A stretch of DNA of 39,473 nucleotides from Desulfovibrionales bacterium (GCA_028715605.1 JAQURM010000008.1:1-39473); one strand, 5' to 3'; shown: positions 8,925 to 16,368, counted from the first letter of the stretch. Numbers and translations are program-made. Notes: generated from the letters alone by a model not told the origin.

Positions 8925-11651
8925 TCACTTTAGGCACTCTCCTGACGCCAGTTTCTCCACCTTCACCGCGCACACCTTATACTCCGGACATTTGGCAACC
9001 GAATCAAAGGTGTTATTAGTCAGCAGATTGGTGAGCACATCGCGATAGTGGAAAGACATCCAGACCGTGCCTATGGGCGACCGGTCGGTCACCCTGGCCT
9101 TCACCTTGACCTCGCCCCGGCGGGAAGCGACCCTGACGGTTTCCCCGTCCAGGACGTTCAGGCGGAAGGCGTCGTGCGGATTGATCTCAACCTGCTCATG
9201 GTTCCATACCTTGAAAATCCCGGTGCGCCGGGTCATTGAGCCATTGTTGTAGTGTTCGCGGCGACGGCCGGTGCACAGGATAAAACCATAATCCGCATCC
9301 GGCCATTCACTCGGTTCTTTGAAGTCGATCGGCGTAAAGATCGCCAGACCGTCGACATGGGAGAACTTCTCGGTATACATGGTCGAGGTGCCCTTAGATC
9401 CCGGCGGGCAGGGCCACTGTATGCCCTTTTCCCGCAGACCCTCATACGTGCAGCCGCCCATGAAGTGCTCCGCTGCTTGCGTCATCTCCTCGAAAATCTC
9501 CGAGGCATGGCCGTACCTGGGGCCGTTATAGCCCATGCGCTCCATAACTTCGCAGAGAATCTGCCAGTTTTCCTTGCCGGAAAGAGGAGGAACGGCCTGG
9601 TTTACGAGCTGGATGCGCCGTTCGCCGTTGACGTAAGTTCCATTCTGCTCGGCAAAGCTGGAAGCAGGCAGGATGACATGCGCGAATCGGGTGGTCTCGG
9701 TGTGAAACATCTCCTGAACCACCAGAAAATCAAGCGCCTCCAGGTTCTTACGGATGTGCGTGATATGCGGATCGGTATGCGCCGGGTCTTCGCCCAGGAT
9801 GTAGAAGCCGCGGATCTCTTTGGAAACCATTTTCTCCAGCATCTCCGTGGATTTCAGCCCCGGCCTGTCCGGCAACTTTGCTCCCCAGGCGGCCTCGAAC
9901 TTGGCCCGCGCCTTTGGGTCGTCCACCTTCTGGTAGCCGATGTAGATGTTCGGCAGGGCACCCATATCGCAGGCCCCCTGTACGTTGTTCTGGCCGCGCA
10001 GCACGTTTATCCCGGTGGACACGCGTCCCACGCTGTCTGTCAGAAGGGCCAGATGCGCCAGACTCATAACCCCTTCGGTGCCGAAGGCGTGTTCCGTGAT
10101 GCCCAGACTGTAGTAAATCATCAGGTTCCTGGCCCGGCCTATCATCCCGGCCGCCTCGACTATCGCCCCGGCGGGGACGCCGGTGATCCTGGCCGTGTAT
10201 TCCGGGGTGAACTTTCTGAGGTTCTCGGCAAAAGCTTCAAAACCTCTGGTACGTTTCTCGATGAATTCTTTATTGTGCAATCCGTCTCTTACGATTACGT
10301 GCATTAAGCCGCTGAAGAGGGCCACGTTGGTGCCTGGACGCAGGCCGAGCCAGTGGTCGGCATGTTTTACCAGCTCGATCTTTCGTGGATCCGCCAGAAC
10401 CAGCCGGGCTCCATTTTTTACGGCCCGCTTGATGTTCATGCCGATAATGGGATGGGCCTCGGTAGTGTTGGAGCCGGTAACAAAGAGCACATCGGCCCCG
10501 TCGACCTGATCGAAGGAGTTGGTGGCCGCTCCGGTGCCGAAAACCGCCGACAATCCTGCCACGGTTGGGGCGTGGCAGACCCTGGCGCAGTTATCCACGT
10601 TGTTCGTGCCGAAAACGGCCCGCGCGAGCTTCGTAAGCAGGTAGTTATCCTCGTTGACCGAGCGGGAGCAGGCAAATACCCCCAGACTGTCCGGGCCGTG
10701 CTTCTCCTTGATTTCCATAAACCTGCGGGCGATCAGATCATAGGCCTCGTCCCAGGTAGCGGGCACGAATTGGCCGTTTTTCTTGATCAAAGGAGTCGTG
10801 ATGCGGTCGGGATTGTGGACGAACTCATAGCCGAACCGCCCCTTGACACAGGTGCGCCCCTGATTCACCGGCCCTTCCTTGCACCCGGCTGCCTTGACCA
10901 CCCGATTTGTCTTTGGGTCCACGAACAGATCGATGTTGCATCCGGTGCCGCAGTAGGGGCAGGTCGTTCGAACTTTCTTGAGCTCCCAGTGCCGTCCGAC
11001 ACGCTTTTCGCGTTTGCCGACCAGCGCCCCGGTGGGGCAGACAGCAATACACTGGCCGCAAAGCTCGCACTCCGCCAGAGTATTGTCTTTGTCGTGCGGA
11101 ATGTCGGCCACCGCCGTGAACCCCCTGGTCGGAGAAAATCCGATGGCTCCTCTAATCACTATCTCGTTACAAGTCCGCACACAACGGTTGCACATGATGC
11201 ATTTGTTGCGGTCCCATTCAATCAGCGGATTGTTGTCCTCGATGGAATAGTTGTACTTAGCACGGTCCCAATCGGCCACGACCTCGTCTTTGGTCAGATA
11301 TTTGTAGGCCAGGGCCTCCAGTTCGCAGTCGCCATTCTTGTCGCAGGTCATGCAACTGTTCGGATGATTGGCCAGGAGAATTTTGATACTGTTTCGCCTT
11401 GCGGCCAGGATGTCTTCGTCATCCGTAATGATGCTCATGCCGTCGTACACCCTGGTATTGCACGCTGGGATCAGGCCTGAGGCAGAATCCACCTTTACGA
11501 GGCAAACCCTGCAGGCCCCGTATGGCTTCAAACCGGAATAATGGCAGAGGGTGGGGATGTAGTGCCCTGCCTTTTGGGCCGCCTCAAGCACGGTCTGATT
11601 CTCTAGAGCAGGGACCTTGATTCCGTTGATTGTGATTTGTATCGCGGCCAC
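8925..11651 (-). CDS. fdhA: Cytoplasmic formate dehydrogenase catalytic (alpha) subunit, Cys type, NAD-linked FdhA/FdhF family
   Basis: Formate oxidation at Mo/W bis-MGD with a chain of Fe-S clusters. Counted from the GTG at 11649-11651 the protein has 908 residues. It carries a [2Fe-2S] domain (PTLCHYSGLK, ACRVC, PACNT), a His-Cys cluster (NHPNSCMTCDKNGDC), two ferredoxin clusters (CIMCNRCVRTC, CELCGQCIAVC), the molybdopterin-family cluster (CPYCGTGC with CVKG) and the active site NCARVCHAPTVAGL with Cys359 (codon 10575-10577) and His360. The last domain is complete (GRRREHYNNGSMTRR to the end). The frame extends upstream to a TTG at 11768, but those 39 residues are not family-like and overlap foldable leader sequence. 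The GTG has a GGGGAG site 5 bases upstream. It heads an operon with the genes at 7308 and 4950. Confidence 0.93.
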   Translation of the reverse strand: MAAIQITINGIKVPALENQTVLEAAQKAGHYIPTLCHYSGLKPYGACRVCLVKVDSASGLIPACNTRVYDGMSIITDDEDILAARRNSIKILLANHPNSCMTCDKNGDCELEALAYKYLTKDEVVADWDRAKYNYSIEDNNPLIEWDRNKCIMCNRCVRTCNEIVIRGAIGFSPTRGFTAVADIPHDKDNTLAECELCGQCIAVCPTGALVGKREKRVGRHWELKKVRTTCPYCGTGCNIDLFVDPKTNRVVKAAGCKEGPVNQGRTCVKGRFGYEFVHNPDRITTPLIKKNGQFVPATWDEAYDLIARRFMEIKEKHGPDSLGVFACSRSVNEDNYLLTKLARAVFGTNNVDNCARVCHAPTVAGLSAVFGTGAATNSFDQVDGADVLFVTGSNTTEAHPIIGMNIKRAVKNGARLVLADPRKIELVKHADHWLGLRPGTNVALFSGLMHVIVRDGLHNKEFIEKRTRGFEAFAENLRKFTPEYTARITGVPAGAIVEAAGMIGRARNLMIYYSLGITEHAFGTEGVMSLAHLALLTDSVGRVSTGINVLRGQNNVQGACDMGALPNIYIGYQKVDDPKARAKFEAAWGAKLPDRPGLKSTEMLEKMVSKEIRGFYILGEDPAHTDPHITHIRKNLEALDFLVVQEMFHTETTRFAHVILPASSFAEQNGTYVNGERRIQLVNQAVPPLSGKENWQILCEVMERMGYNGPRYGHASEIFEEMTQAAEHFMGGCTYEGLREKGIQWPCPPGSKGTSTMYTEKFSHVDGLAIFTPIDFKEPSEWPDADYGFILCTGRRREHYNNGSMTRRTGIFKVWNHEQVEINPHDAFRLNVLDGETVRVASRRGEVKVKARVTDRSPIGTVWMSFHYRDVLTNLLTNNTFDSVAKCPEYKVCAVKVEKLASGECLK

Positions 11652-11712
11652 CTTGTCTCCCCTTGCGGAAAAACTGCTTTGGTATGAGTTCGAAAAGGAT
11701 AGGCGACCGGCT

Positions 11713-11758
11713 GCCGTCACCGCAGGATTGCGGCAGACGGCTCCACCCATCCCTGGGT
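11713..11758 (-). promoter_or_regulatory. Two adjacent hairpins in the fdhA leader
   Basis: One hairpin pairs ACCCA with TGGGT around a 4-base loop (11745-11758). The next has an interrupted 11-bp stem: GCCGTC at 11713-11718 pairs with GACGGC at 11736-11741, and CCGCA at 11720-11724 with TGCGG at 11729-11733. They lie between the stop of a possible leader peptide and the likely fdhA start, where an attenuator or metabolite-sensing RNA would act. No known riboswitch class was recognised with confidence. Confidence 0.4.
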
Positions 11759-11832
11759 CATGGCACAATGCACAAGCAAAAATCGTGTTTGTGTTTGAAA
11801 AGGTTGTTTTTAAGGGTAATTGACGAAATCAT
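11758..11832 (-). CDS. Possible 24-residue leader peptide upstream of fdhA
   Basis: An ATG at 11830-11832 is preceded by a very strong GGGAGGAGG ribosome site, better than that of fdhA itself. The 24-codon frame starts MISSITLKNN, contains HKHDFCLC, and stops at the first of the two leader hairpins. Such placement resembles leader peptides that control downstream genes by translation. It could instead be a chance ORF, with the strong site serving some other start. No similar peptide was recognised. Confidence 0.35.
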   Translation of the reverse strand: MISSITLKNNLFKHKHDFCLCIVP

Positions 11833-12060
11833 ATCGGTCCTCCTCCCGCAGTAAAGTCCAGACGGACGGCTTTACGATTGGAGACTGCCCGATGGTTATA
11901 ACCCACCTTGATCCCGTCAGCAGCGAAGTCGTTCTGGCGCGGTTCGAAATGAATCCGTTCCTGAAAGAGTCTTTTCATCGGCCAGTTTCCAGCTTCTCCG
12001 CCCGGTCTGCGCCTTGTATTTCCCGGCGGTGTGGTTGCTGGAAGCTGATTGTTGCAGCGG
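11833..12060 (-). promoter_or_regulatory. Long 5' untranslated leader of the fdhA operon
   Basis: About 220 bases between the promoter at 12061-12089 and the leader-peptide start. Just before the ribosome site is a hairpin at 11851-11875 with a 6-bp GTAAAG/CTTTAC stem, a 2-base bulge and a GTCC/GGAC top. An 86-codon ORF crosses this stretch (11829-12089) but would begin inside the promoter, and its translation looks random. Together with 11652-11757 the transcript would carry about 400 bases before fdhA. Confidence 0.35.
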
Positions 12061-12089
12061 AGTATGCCAAAAAAGACATAATGTGTCAA
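12061..12089 (-). promoter_or_regulatory. Strong sigma-70-type promoter for the fdhA operon
   Basis: Minus-strand consensus TTGACA (12084-12089), a 17-base spacer and CATACT (12061-12066). It is the best promoter match between the ModE-like gene and fdhA. No ModE-type operator (TATATAA palindrome) is visible around it. Confidence 0.65.
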
Positions 12090-12140
12090 GCGTAAATTCC
12101 TTGGCGCAGCTATCGTTCTGCTTTCTACTCTCCCTTGATC

Positions 12141-12347
12141 TTACCCTGAATTTGTAATCTCTTGAGCAGCTCGGAAATCACTCTTATAATGGCTGGGCAG
12201 GTAGTCCATTTTGAAAATCTCAATATGGCCGGAAGGGAGCACACCAATATGGCGCTGGCTGCTCCCGGCACTGTCAATTGCCCTGGCCGTTAACACAAAC
12301 CGGTCAAACGCGGAGCATGACCTTGAAATACGTGGAAATTTAGTAAG
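12141..12347 (-). other. Stop-to-stop open frame of 68 codons with protein-like composition, no start codon
   Basis: Between the ModE-like gene and the fdhA promoter, a minus-strand frame without ATG reads LTKFPRISRSCSAFDRF, later QRHIGVLPSGHIEIFKMDYL, and ends in TAA at 12141-12143. The mixture of residues looks like a genuine protein end rather than random translation, so this may be the remnant of a lost gene. The family was not recognised. Nothing else was seen between 12090 and 12403. Confidence 0.2.
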
Positions 12348-12403
12348 TTAGCTCAGGAATAACGACCTGTTTTTATCTCTGAAGCTGCCAATGAGCTGTT
12401 AAC

Positions 12404-12793
12404 CTACTGGCCAGATCGTTTACATCTGCTCCCTTTTCTCCCGGTCTTCTTCACGGTGCGCGAGAGAAGTACCTCCGGCAACAGCCTCGGGCTTGCCTCC
12501 TCAAGAAAAGACTGCGTTTCCCGGCGTAAGGCCTTGTATGCCTGAAGGAGTTTCCTGGCCTCCTCTGTAAGCGACATAACTTTGCGGCTCAGGTCTTGCT
12601 CTACCAGCTTAAAGCCCAACCGCTCTTCAGATGCCCTCAGCCGGCCCCAAGCGGCCCGGTATGACATATTGAGTTTTTTTGCCGCTCCAATCAGAGTGCG
12701 GAATTCTTCGATGGCCTCCAGCAACTCCTCGCGGCCCTTGCCGAAGAGCACTTCACCGTCCTCTTCCAGCCATATTTTGAAATTTATGTTCAT
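12404..12793 (-). CDS. ModE-like winged-helix molybdate-type regulator (DNA-binding domain only)
   Basis: A 129-residue protein with the LysR/ModE N-terminal fold. Residues about 22-80 read RTLIGAAKKLNMSYRAAWGRLRASEERLGFKLVE in two adjoining parts, a helix-turn-helix with the typical MSYRxAW recognition helix and the following wing (KVMSLTEEARKLL). ModE controls molybdenum uptake and molybdoenzyme genes in many bacteria. The C-terminal TOBE/Mop domains that bind molybdate in full ModE are missing; the C-terminus is a short basic tail. Its position upstream of and in line with the fdhA operon suggests it regulates that operon. How it would sense metal without a Mop domain is unclear. Confidence 0.85.
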   Translation of the reverse strand: MNINFKIWLEEDGEVLFGKGREELLEAIEEFRTLIGAAKKLNMSYRAAWGRLRASEERLGFKLVEQDLSRKVMSLTEEARKLLQAYKALRRETQSFLEEASPRLLPEVLLSRTVKKTGRKGSRCKRSGQ

Positions 12794-12844
12794 TCTGTGT
12801 GCCCCCCGGCATACGTTCCCGATACAGGTTTTGTACTCTGCACA

Positions 12845-12872
12845 ATTATCTGATGAGCCAATTCCATGTCAA
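12845..12872 (-). promoter_or_regulatory. Sigma-70-type promoter for the ModE-like gene
   Basis: Minus-strand TTGACA (12867-12872), a 16-base spacer and GATAAT (12845-12850), about 50 bases upstream of the ATG at 12793. The remaining bases up to 13079 show no gene. Confidence 0.6.
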
Positions 12873-13079
12873 GTGAAATACCCCGCGGCAAGCGAAGGGG
12901 GTTCTGCAAAGGGTTTCGCTAAGAAGTCTCCGGCTAAGAGCAAGGCGTCAGCTACAGCAAAGAATCGGATTTATTGTTCTGTATCTCCTTAAATCAATCT
13001 CTCATATTATTTCGTAAAAAACTACCATCAGTTAACTAACCGGTATGCCCGGAAAATAATAAGGACGTGGGTCTGCTAC

Positions 13080-13382
13080 TTAATCAACATTCTCGGGGTT
13101 GCCAATTTTAAGAAGTCTGTGTTTGCCTGTGCCTTCAGTGATCTTGACACCATCGTTGTAGAACTCAAGATCGAGGATTTTGTCTAATTTAATATTGAAA
13201 GACTTTTTGTCGCCCCTGAAAATAGCTCGTTTACTCGTTAAGACAAACTGACCAAGGCTAACCGTTACTATAGCAGTATCAGAAACGATGTGCCCACGAT
13301 GGGCGCCGATGCGGTAACTTAAACCCTTAGCGATACGAATACTTACACCATGCGAACCATCTTCATAGCGACGCCGAACCAC
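13080..13382 (-). CDS. Hypothetical PH-like domain protein, probably 5'-truncated
   Basis: The frame reads GVSIRIAKGLSYRIGAHRG, later TSKRAIFRGDKKSFNIKLDKIL and a C-terminal strand-rich stretch. This pattern occurs in small bacterial proteins with a pleckstrin-homology-like beta barrel; the function is unknown. The listed start is a GTG without a clear ribosome site. The same frame continues upstream without a start codon to a TGA near 13440, still reading family-like residues (GGSRLLLEERVV). This suggests the true N-terminus was lost when the sequence at 13433-13652 arrived. It is probably a gene fragment. Confidence 0.5.
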   Translation of the reverse strand: MVRRRYEDGSHGVSIRIAKGLSYRIGAHRGHIVSDTAIVTVSLGQFVLTSKRAIFRGDKKSFNIKLDKILDLEFYNDGVKITEGTGKHRLLKIGNPENVD

Positions 13383-13432
13383 ACGCTCTTCTAAAAGTAG
13401 GCGTGAACCGCCGAAGGGCCGAACATGAAGCA

Positions 13433-13652
13433 GGGAAGGAGTAGCAATGAGCTTTCATGACACGATGAATCCGACCGGAGGAGTGGACATGGGGCGCGTT
13501 ATTGAAGTACCCGACCCGGATCAACACCAGACACTTGTAGGTGAACATCTACTGTCCGGCTACGGCCCGATAGGCTTCATGAACCGCCTAGTGCGGACCC
13601 GCATGCTAGGTGGTGTGGGGGCTGGGGGCTAAACACCCCCGGCTACCCGATT
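13433..13652 (+). mobile_element. Remnant resembling the 3' end of a group II intron
   Basis: The plus strand has a hairpin with a 9-bp stem (ACCGCCTAG at 13583-13591 with CTAGGTGGT at 13606-13614) topped by GCGG-ACC-CGC pairing, then a second GC-rich hairpin (13622-13642) followed by GGCTACCCGAT. This resembles the domain V, domain VI and 3' end of bacterial group II introns, which often finish in CTACCCGAT. No reverse transcriptase frame remains, and the usual AGC triad of domain V is not obvious. The 3' boundary would lie near 13652, inside the end of the acetyltransferase gene. Recognition is by memory of such sequences, not by a covariance search. Confidence 0.45.
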
Positions 13653-14163
13653 GGCCATCCGCTTTGAATCCTTTGTGGAAAGCGACGGTACCCTGCGGAG
13701 TGTGCCCGTCGAAAGACAGAGCGAAGAAGACCTCCTGTGGCACTCCCTCATGCACAAGTCCAAGCATGTTCCTGAACCCGAATTTCCTGTAGTAATCCGG
13801 ATGCCCCACGAGACAGCATCCTCGGGCATTCATATCTTTCAGACGTGACAATCCTTCTTTTATCAGTGCCTTGCCGATGCCCTTTCGCTGGTGCTCCGGC
13901 AAAACGGAAACAGGTCCAAGTCCATACCAGTTCGGTGTGCCGTCGGAAATGGTCACGGGAGAGAAGGCAATATGCCCTATCACGCGGCCATCCATTTCTG
14001 CGACCAGCGATACCGTAAGAGCTTTGGCGGCACGTAGTGCCTCGATGATGAACTGCTCCGTGTGGTTGCTGATCTCCAAGGTTTTGAACGCTGCGACAGT
14101 CACCTGAGTTATCGCACAAACATCGTCATGCTTCTCGTTCCTGATAACGATCTTTGGATTCAT
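13606..14163 (-). CDS. GNAT-family N-acetyltransferase (YhbS-like) with a foreign C-terminal tail
   Basis: Expected to transfer an acetyl group from acetyl-CoA to a small or protein substrate; the substrate is unknown. The GNAT fold is clear: beta-strand RVIGHIAFSPV, then GLGPVSVLPEHQRKGIGKALI with the acetyl-CoA loop (Q/R-x-x-G-x-G/A), and HPDYYRKFGF, typical of the YhbS subgroup. ATG at 14161-14163 is chosen because the domain starts there (MNPKIVIRN) and a GAGGAAG site precedes it; the longer frame to 14229 is not needed. The last 14 residues after FKADGQ are encoded by the group II intron-like sequence, so the natural stop has been replaced. Confidence 0.85.
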   Translation of the reverse strand: MNPKIVIRNEKHDDVCAITQVTVAAFKTLEISNHTEQFIIEALRAAKALTVSLVAEMDGRVIGHIAFSPVTISDGTPNWYGLGPVSVLPEHQRKGIGKALIKEGLSRLKDMNARGCCLVGHPDYYRKFGFRNMLGLVHEGVPQEVFFALSFDGHTPQGTVAFHKGFKADGQSGSRGCLAPSPHTT

Positions 14164-14221
14164 GGTCTCATCTTCCTCTTTCTTGCATGCCCTTGTTAGC
14201 CCTCGCCGTACAGCCAAACAG

Positions 14222-14956
14222 CTATGCATTTCGAAAGCCGCCCTCCGGGATGCAGGCAGATACGAATAATCGCCCGAACTCGGTGAGGCGCATGGTGCTG
14301 TGCCTACGAACCCCGGTTTGAATCCCTTCGGGACTGATAATAGGGTCTTGCTTGTGAACCGGCCATTCGACGAGGCTCAAGGAACTCAGATGTGAATAGT
14401 AGAGTCCGACTTGGCCAGATTGCCAAAGGTCGGCGGTTGGGATGCTACTCTCCTCGACGATGAGGTTTTCGAATCGGTTCCCCTTGCGGTTCAGGTCTAG
14501 AGTGTCGATGACTGTGAACTCGCCCGCCCGAAGCCGATACAGAATCACAGCTTCATCTCGAGACAACTGTGAGATCAGGTGCGCGAAGGATGGGCGGACT
14601 TTCGCGATTGCCTCCGAGTCGACTGAGCAAGTCAACAATTCCTCGAACATTTGCCAAAGAGGATTGTCCTCATCCAGGTACTGCATCTGCTGGATCGCAG
14701 GCCCAACGATCTCAGCAGGGGCTTGTCTGTGCCTTTCCTCTGGTACTTTTGTACGGATCCTTTCGATGACCCGTTCGAACCGGTCTTGGAACGCGGCGGC
14801 GAGTTGGAACGGAGCAAGAAGAAGGCGAGCAGTCTTTACGAGATCAACTGCAACCTTGCTCACCTCCTTCGCGGGCTGAGACGCAAGATCGTCGTACGCC
14901 TTCTCGACCACCTTGGCTGGAAGGAGCTTCTCGATCCCGTCTGGCAATCCGGGCAT
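14222..14956 (-). CDS. DUF4393 (Abi-alpha-like) protein
   Basis: 244 residues from ATG 14954-14956, which has a GAGG site 6 bases upstream. The central part, with LLLAPFQLAAAFQDRFERV, then EERHRQAPAEIVGPAIQQM, a DENPLWxMFxELL-like segment and HLISQLSRDEAVILY, fits DUF4393, also called Abi-alpha, a family associated with abortive phage infection. The molecular activity is not known. It sits 58 bases from the GNAT gene and next to HicBA and a broken unknown gene, in keeping with a small defence or accessory island. A longer start at 15022 is possible but adds residues unlike the family. Confidence 0.7.
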   Translation of the reverse strand: MPGLPDGIEKLLPAKVVEKAYDDLASQPAKEVSKVAVDLVKTARLLLAPFQLAAAFQDRFERVIERIRTKVPEERHRQAPAEIVGPAIQQMQYLDEDNPLWQMFEELLTCSVDSEAIAKVRPSFAHLISQLSRDEAVILYRLRAGEFTVIDTLDLNRKGNRFENLIVEESSIPTADLWQSGQVGLYYSHLSSLSLVEWPVHKQDPIISPEGIQTGVRRHSTMRLTEFGRLFVSACIPEGGFRNA

Positions 14957-14991
14957 TTGCGGCCTCGTTTGTGAGAGGGCTAGCGGAAAGC

Positions 14992-15066
14992 TCAGTGGGA
15001 GCCGGCTTTTTCGGCGATCCACTGCAGCGCCTTGTTCGCCGCTGTTCCTCTTCCGTTGAACTTCAT
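14992..15066 (-). CDS. Possible 24-residue ORF overlapping the amber-interrupted gene
   Basis: A short frame starting MKFNGRGTAANKALQW and ending EKAGSH. Its ATG overlaps the TGA of the upstream reading frame (ATGA at 15063-15066), a common sign of translational coupling. A weak AAGG lies upstream. The product is not recognised and may not be real. Confidence 0.25.
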   Translation of the reverse strand: MKFNGRGTAANKALQWIAEKAGSH

Positions 15067-15830
15067 TGGTCTTTGCCTTTCAATAGCTTCCTAAGCTGGC
15101 GCTCACTCTGAAATACAATAGACCTTATTTCTTTCTTCTCTTGCTGTTTAAGTTGGATGTAGTTTCCAGCCTCCAGCGCGAGAAACCGGATGACGTGCAT
15201 GACATCTATGACGATCTGCGGCATACCACTAGTTTCGATCATCCAGGCGCATGGCCCCTAATGCTCGAAGTTATTCCGCAACCCCTTGTGGAGCGCTGTC
15301 ACAGAGGTCTTCTGCGACTCAGACATAACGAGGGGCTTGCTTTGAACAGTCATGAGCATCCATTGAGGGTCTTGACACCTTTCAAGGGCCACAGGAAAAC
15401 TGATGATCTCATGGGTCTTCTCGTACAAATCTATCACGGCATCTTGATACCAGGCATCGTTAGATAGAGCAAGCAATAGATTGGCGGTTTGTAGCGACAT
15501 TGTCCCTTTAAACTTAAGCTGCTTTTTTGATGGAGTGTCCACAGTCTGGAAATCGGGTGGAAAGGATTTACTATCTAATTCCGCCGGGATTGCCGCTATG
15601 TTAACCGAGAAGTCTTTATTGGCTTTCATGACTCTGTGAGGGTTCGTGCCTTTTAGGGCACAAATGGCAAAACCATAGAGTGCGGCATCCAAAGAAATAG
15701 TGATCCACTTCCACGCAATGCTGTCTGAAGCCACTTGCCCTATGTACTCTCGGGATTTCCTTAGGTAGTCCAGAGCGTTTTGCTCTTCAGAAAGAACCAG
15801 CAGATTAGTATGTGCTAAGGTGTTATCCAT
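15063..15830 (-). pseudogene. Unknown protein gene interrupted by an in-frame amber codon
   Basis: The first 190 codons (15261-15830) start MDNTLAHTNLL with an AGGA site and include ALDYLRKSREYI and AWKWITISLDAALYGFAICAL, a pattern I recall from uncharacterised bacterial proteins. They stop at TAG 15258-15260 after LRNNFEH. The same frame then continues for 64 more sensible codons (GPCAWMIETSGMPQIV, later VIRFLALEAGNYIQL) to TGA at 15063-15065. The joined length of 255 residues is a plausible complete protein. A single nonsense mutation is the simplest explanation; suppression or a sequencing error is possible. No function can be assigned. Confidence 0.65.
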
Positions 15831-15940
15831 TCATCATTTCCTATGGCGAACATTATATTTTAGCTAGCGACTGTCTTTTTTCATAGTCATAGAGAAAAAA
15901 GATAGTGAATTGTTCCCGTCCTATCCACCCGATTATTTAC

Positions 15941-16165
15941 TCAAAGCATTTTTTGAAGCTCTTCTCTGGAAATTTCACAGTCCCTCAGTATTTGAGCAAG
16001 CAAACCGCGACCTATAGTCTCTCCGCGGTGGACCGGGACTACCGTACAGCGACCGTCAGAATGCTGCAAGAAATGATGGCTACCTTTAATTCGAATTACC
16101 TCAAACCCAATTTTGTGTAATGCACGAATAAGCTTGCTGCCGGTAATTGTTGGCAATGTGGTCAT
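15941..16165 (-). CDS. hicA: HicA family toxin (mRNA interferase)
   Basis: A 74-residue protein of the HicA/YcfA family, a double-stranded-RNA-binding-like mRNA endonuclease. The sequence shows KLIRALHKIGFEVIRIKGSHHF with the catalytic His in the GSHHF motif and VPVHRGETIGRGLLAQIL, the family signature. Its ATG overlaps the stop of the upstream antitoxin gene (ATGA at 16162-16165), so the pair is translated together. Confidence 0.92.
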   Translation of the reverse strand: MTTLPTITGSKLIRALHKIGFEVIRIKGSHHFLQHSDGRCTVVPVHRGETIGRGLLAQILRDCEISREELQKML

Positions 16166-16368
16166 GAGTTTACCGCCACTTTCTGAACCCCAATAAATTC
16201 ACTGGTTATCGGTTTTTCCACTTCAAGGCAGAGCTCGATAGCCTCTTTAATTCTTTTCATCAATGTATCAAGGGATTTCGCTTGAGTATGACATCCACGA
16301 AGGGCCGGAACTGAAGCGACGAAATATCCATCCTCATCCCTTTCAATTATCACACTGAATTCCTTCAT
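16162..16368 (-). CDS. hicB: HicB family antitoxin
   Basis: A 68-residue HicB-type antitoxin: EFSVIIERDEDGYFVASVPAL and GCHTQAKSLDTLMKRIKEAI form the partial RNase H-like fold that blocks HicA. No clear C-terminal DNA-binding domain is visible at this length, so autoregulation would need the complex or another protein. GGAGGG lies 8 bases upstream of the ATG. The antitoxin-first order with a 4-base overlap is a normal variant for hicBA. Confidence 0.92.
   Translation of the reverse strand: MKEFSVIIERDEDGYFVASVPALRGCHTQAKSLDTLMKRIKEAIELCLEVEKPITSEFIGVQKVAVNS

Noticed and set aside
7812-8933. 373-codon plus-strand ORF
   Set aside because: Antisense to the NuoF/GltD-like gene, which has clear cofactor motifs.
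9252-11480. Two long plus-strand ORFs (351 and 375 codons)
   Set aside because: Antisense to fdhA, whose whole length is conserved.
11652-11768. 39-residue N-terminal extension of fdhA from a TTG
   Set aside because: Residues do not resemble the family and the DNA forms strong hairpins; GTG at 11651 has a better ribosome site.
11829-12089. 86-codon minus-strand ORF in the fdhA leader
   Set aside because: Its start lies in the -35 box of the promoter and its translation looks random, though its end overlaps the leader-peptide ATG.
11820-12095. 91-codon plus-strand ORF in the same leader
   Set aside because: Serine- and arginine-rich random-looking translation, no ribosome site.
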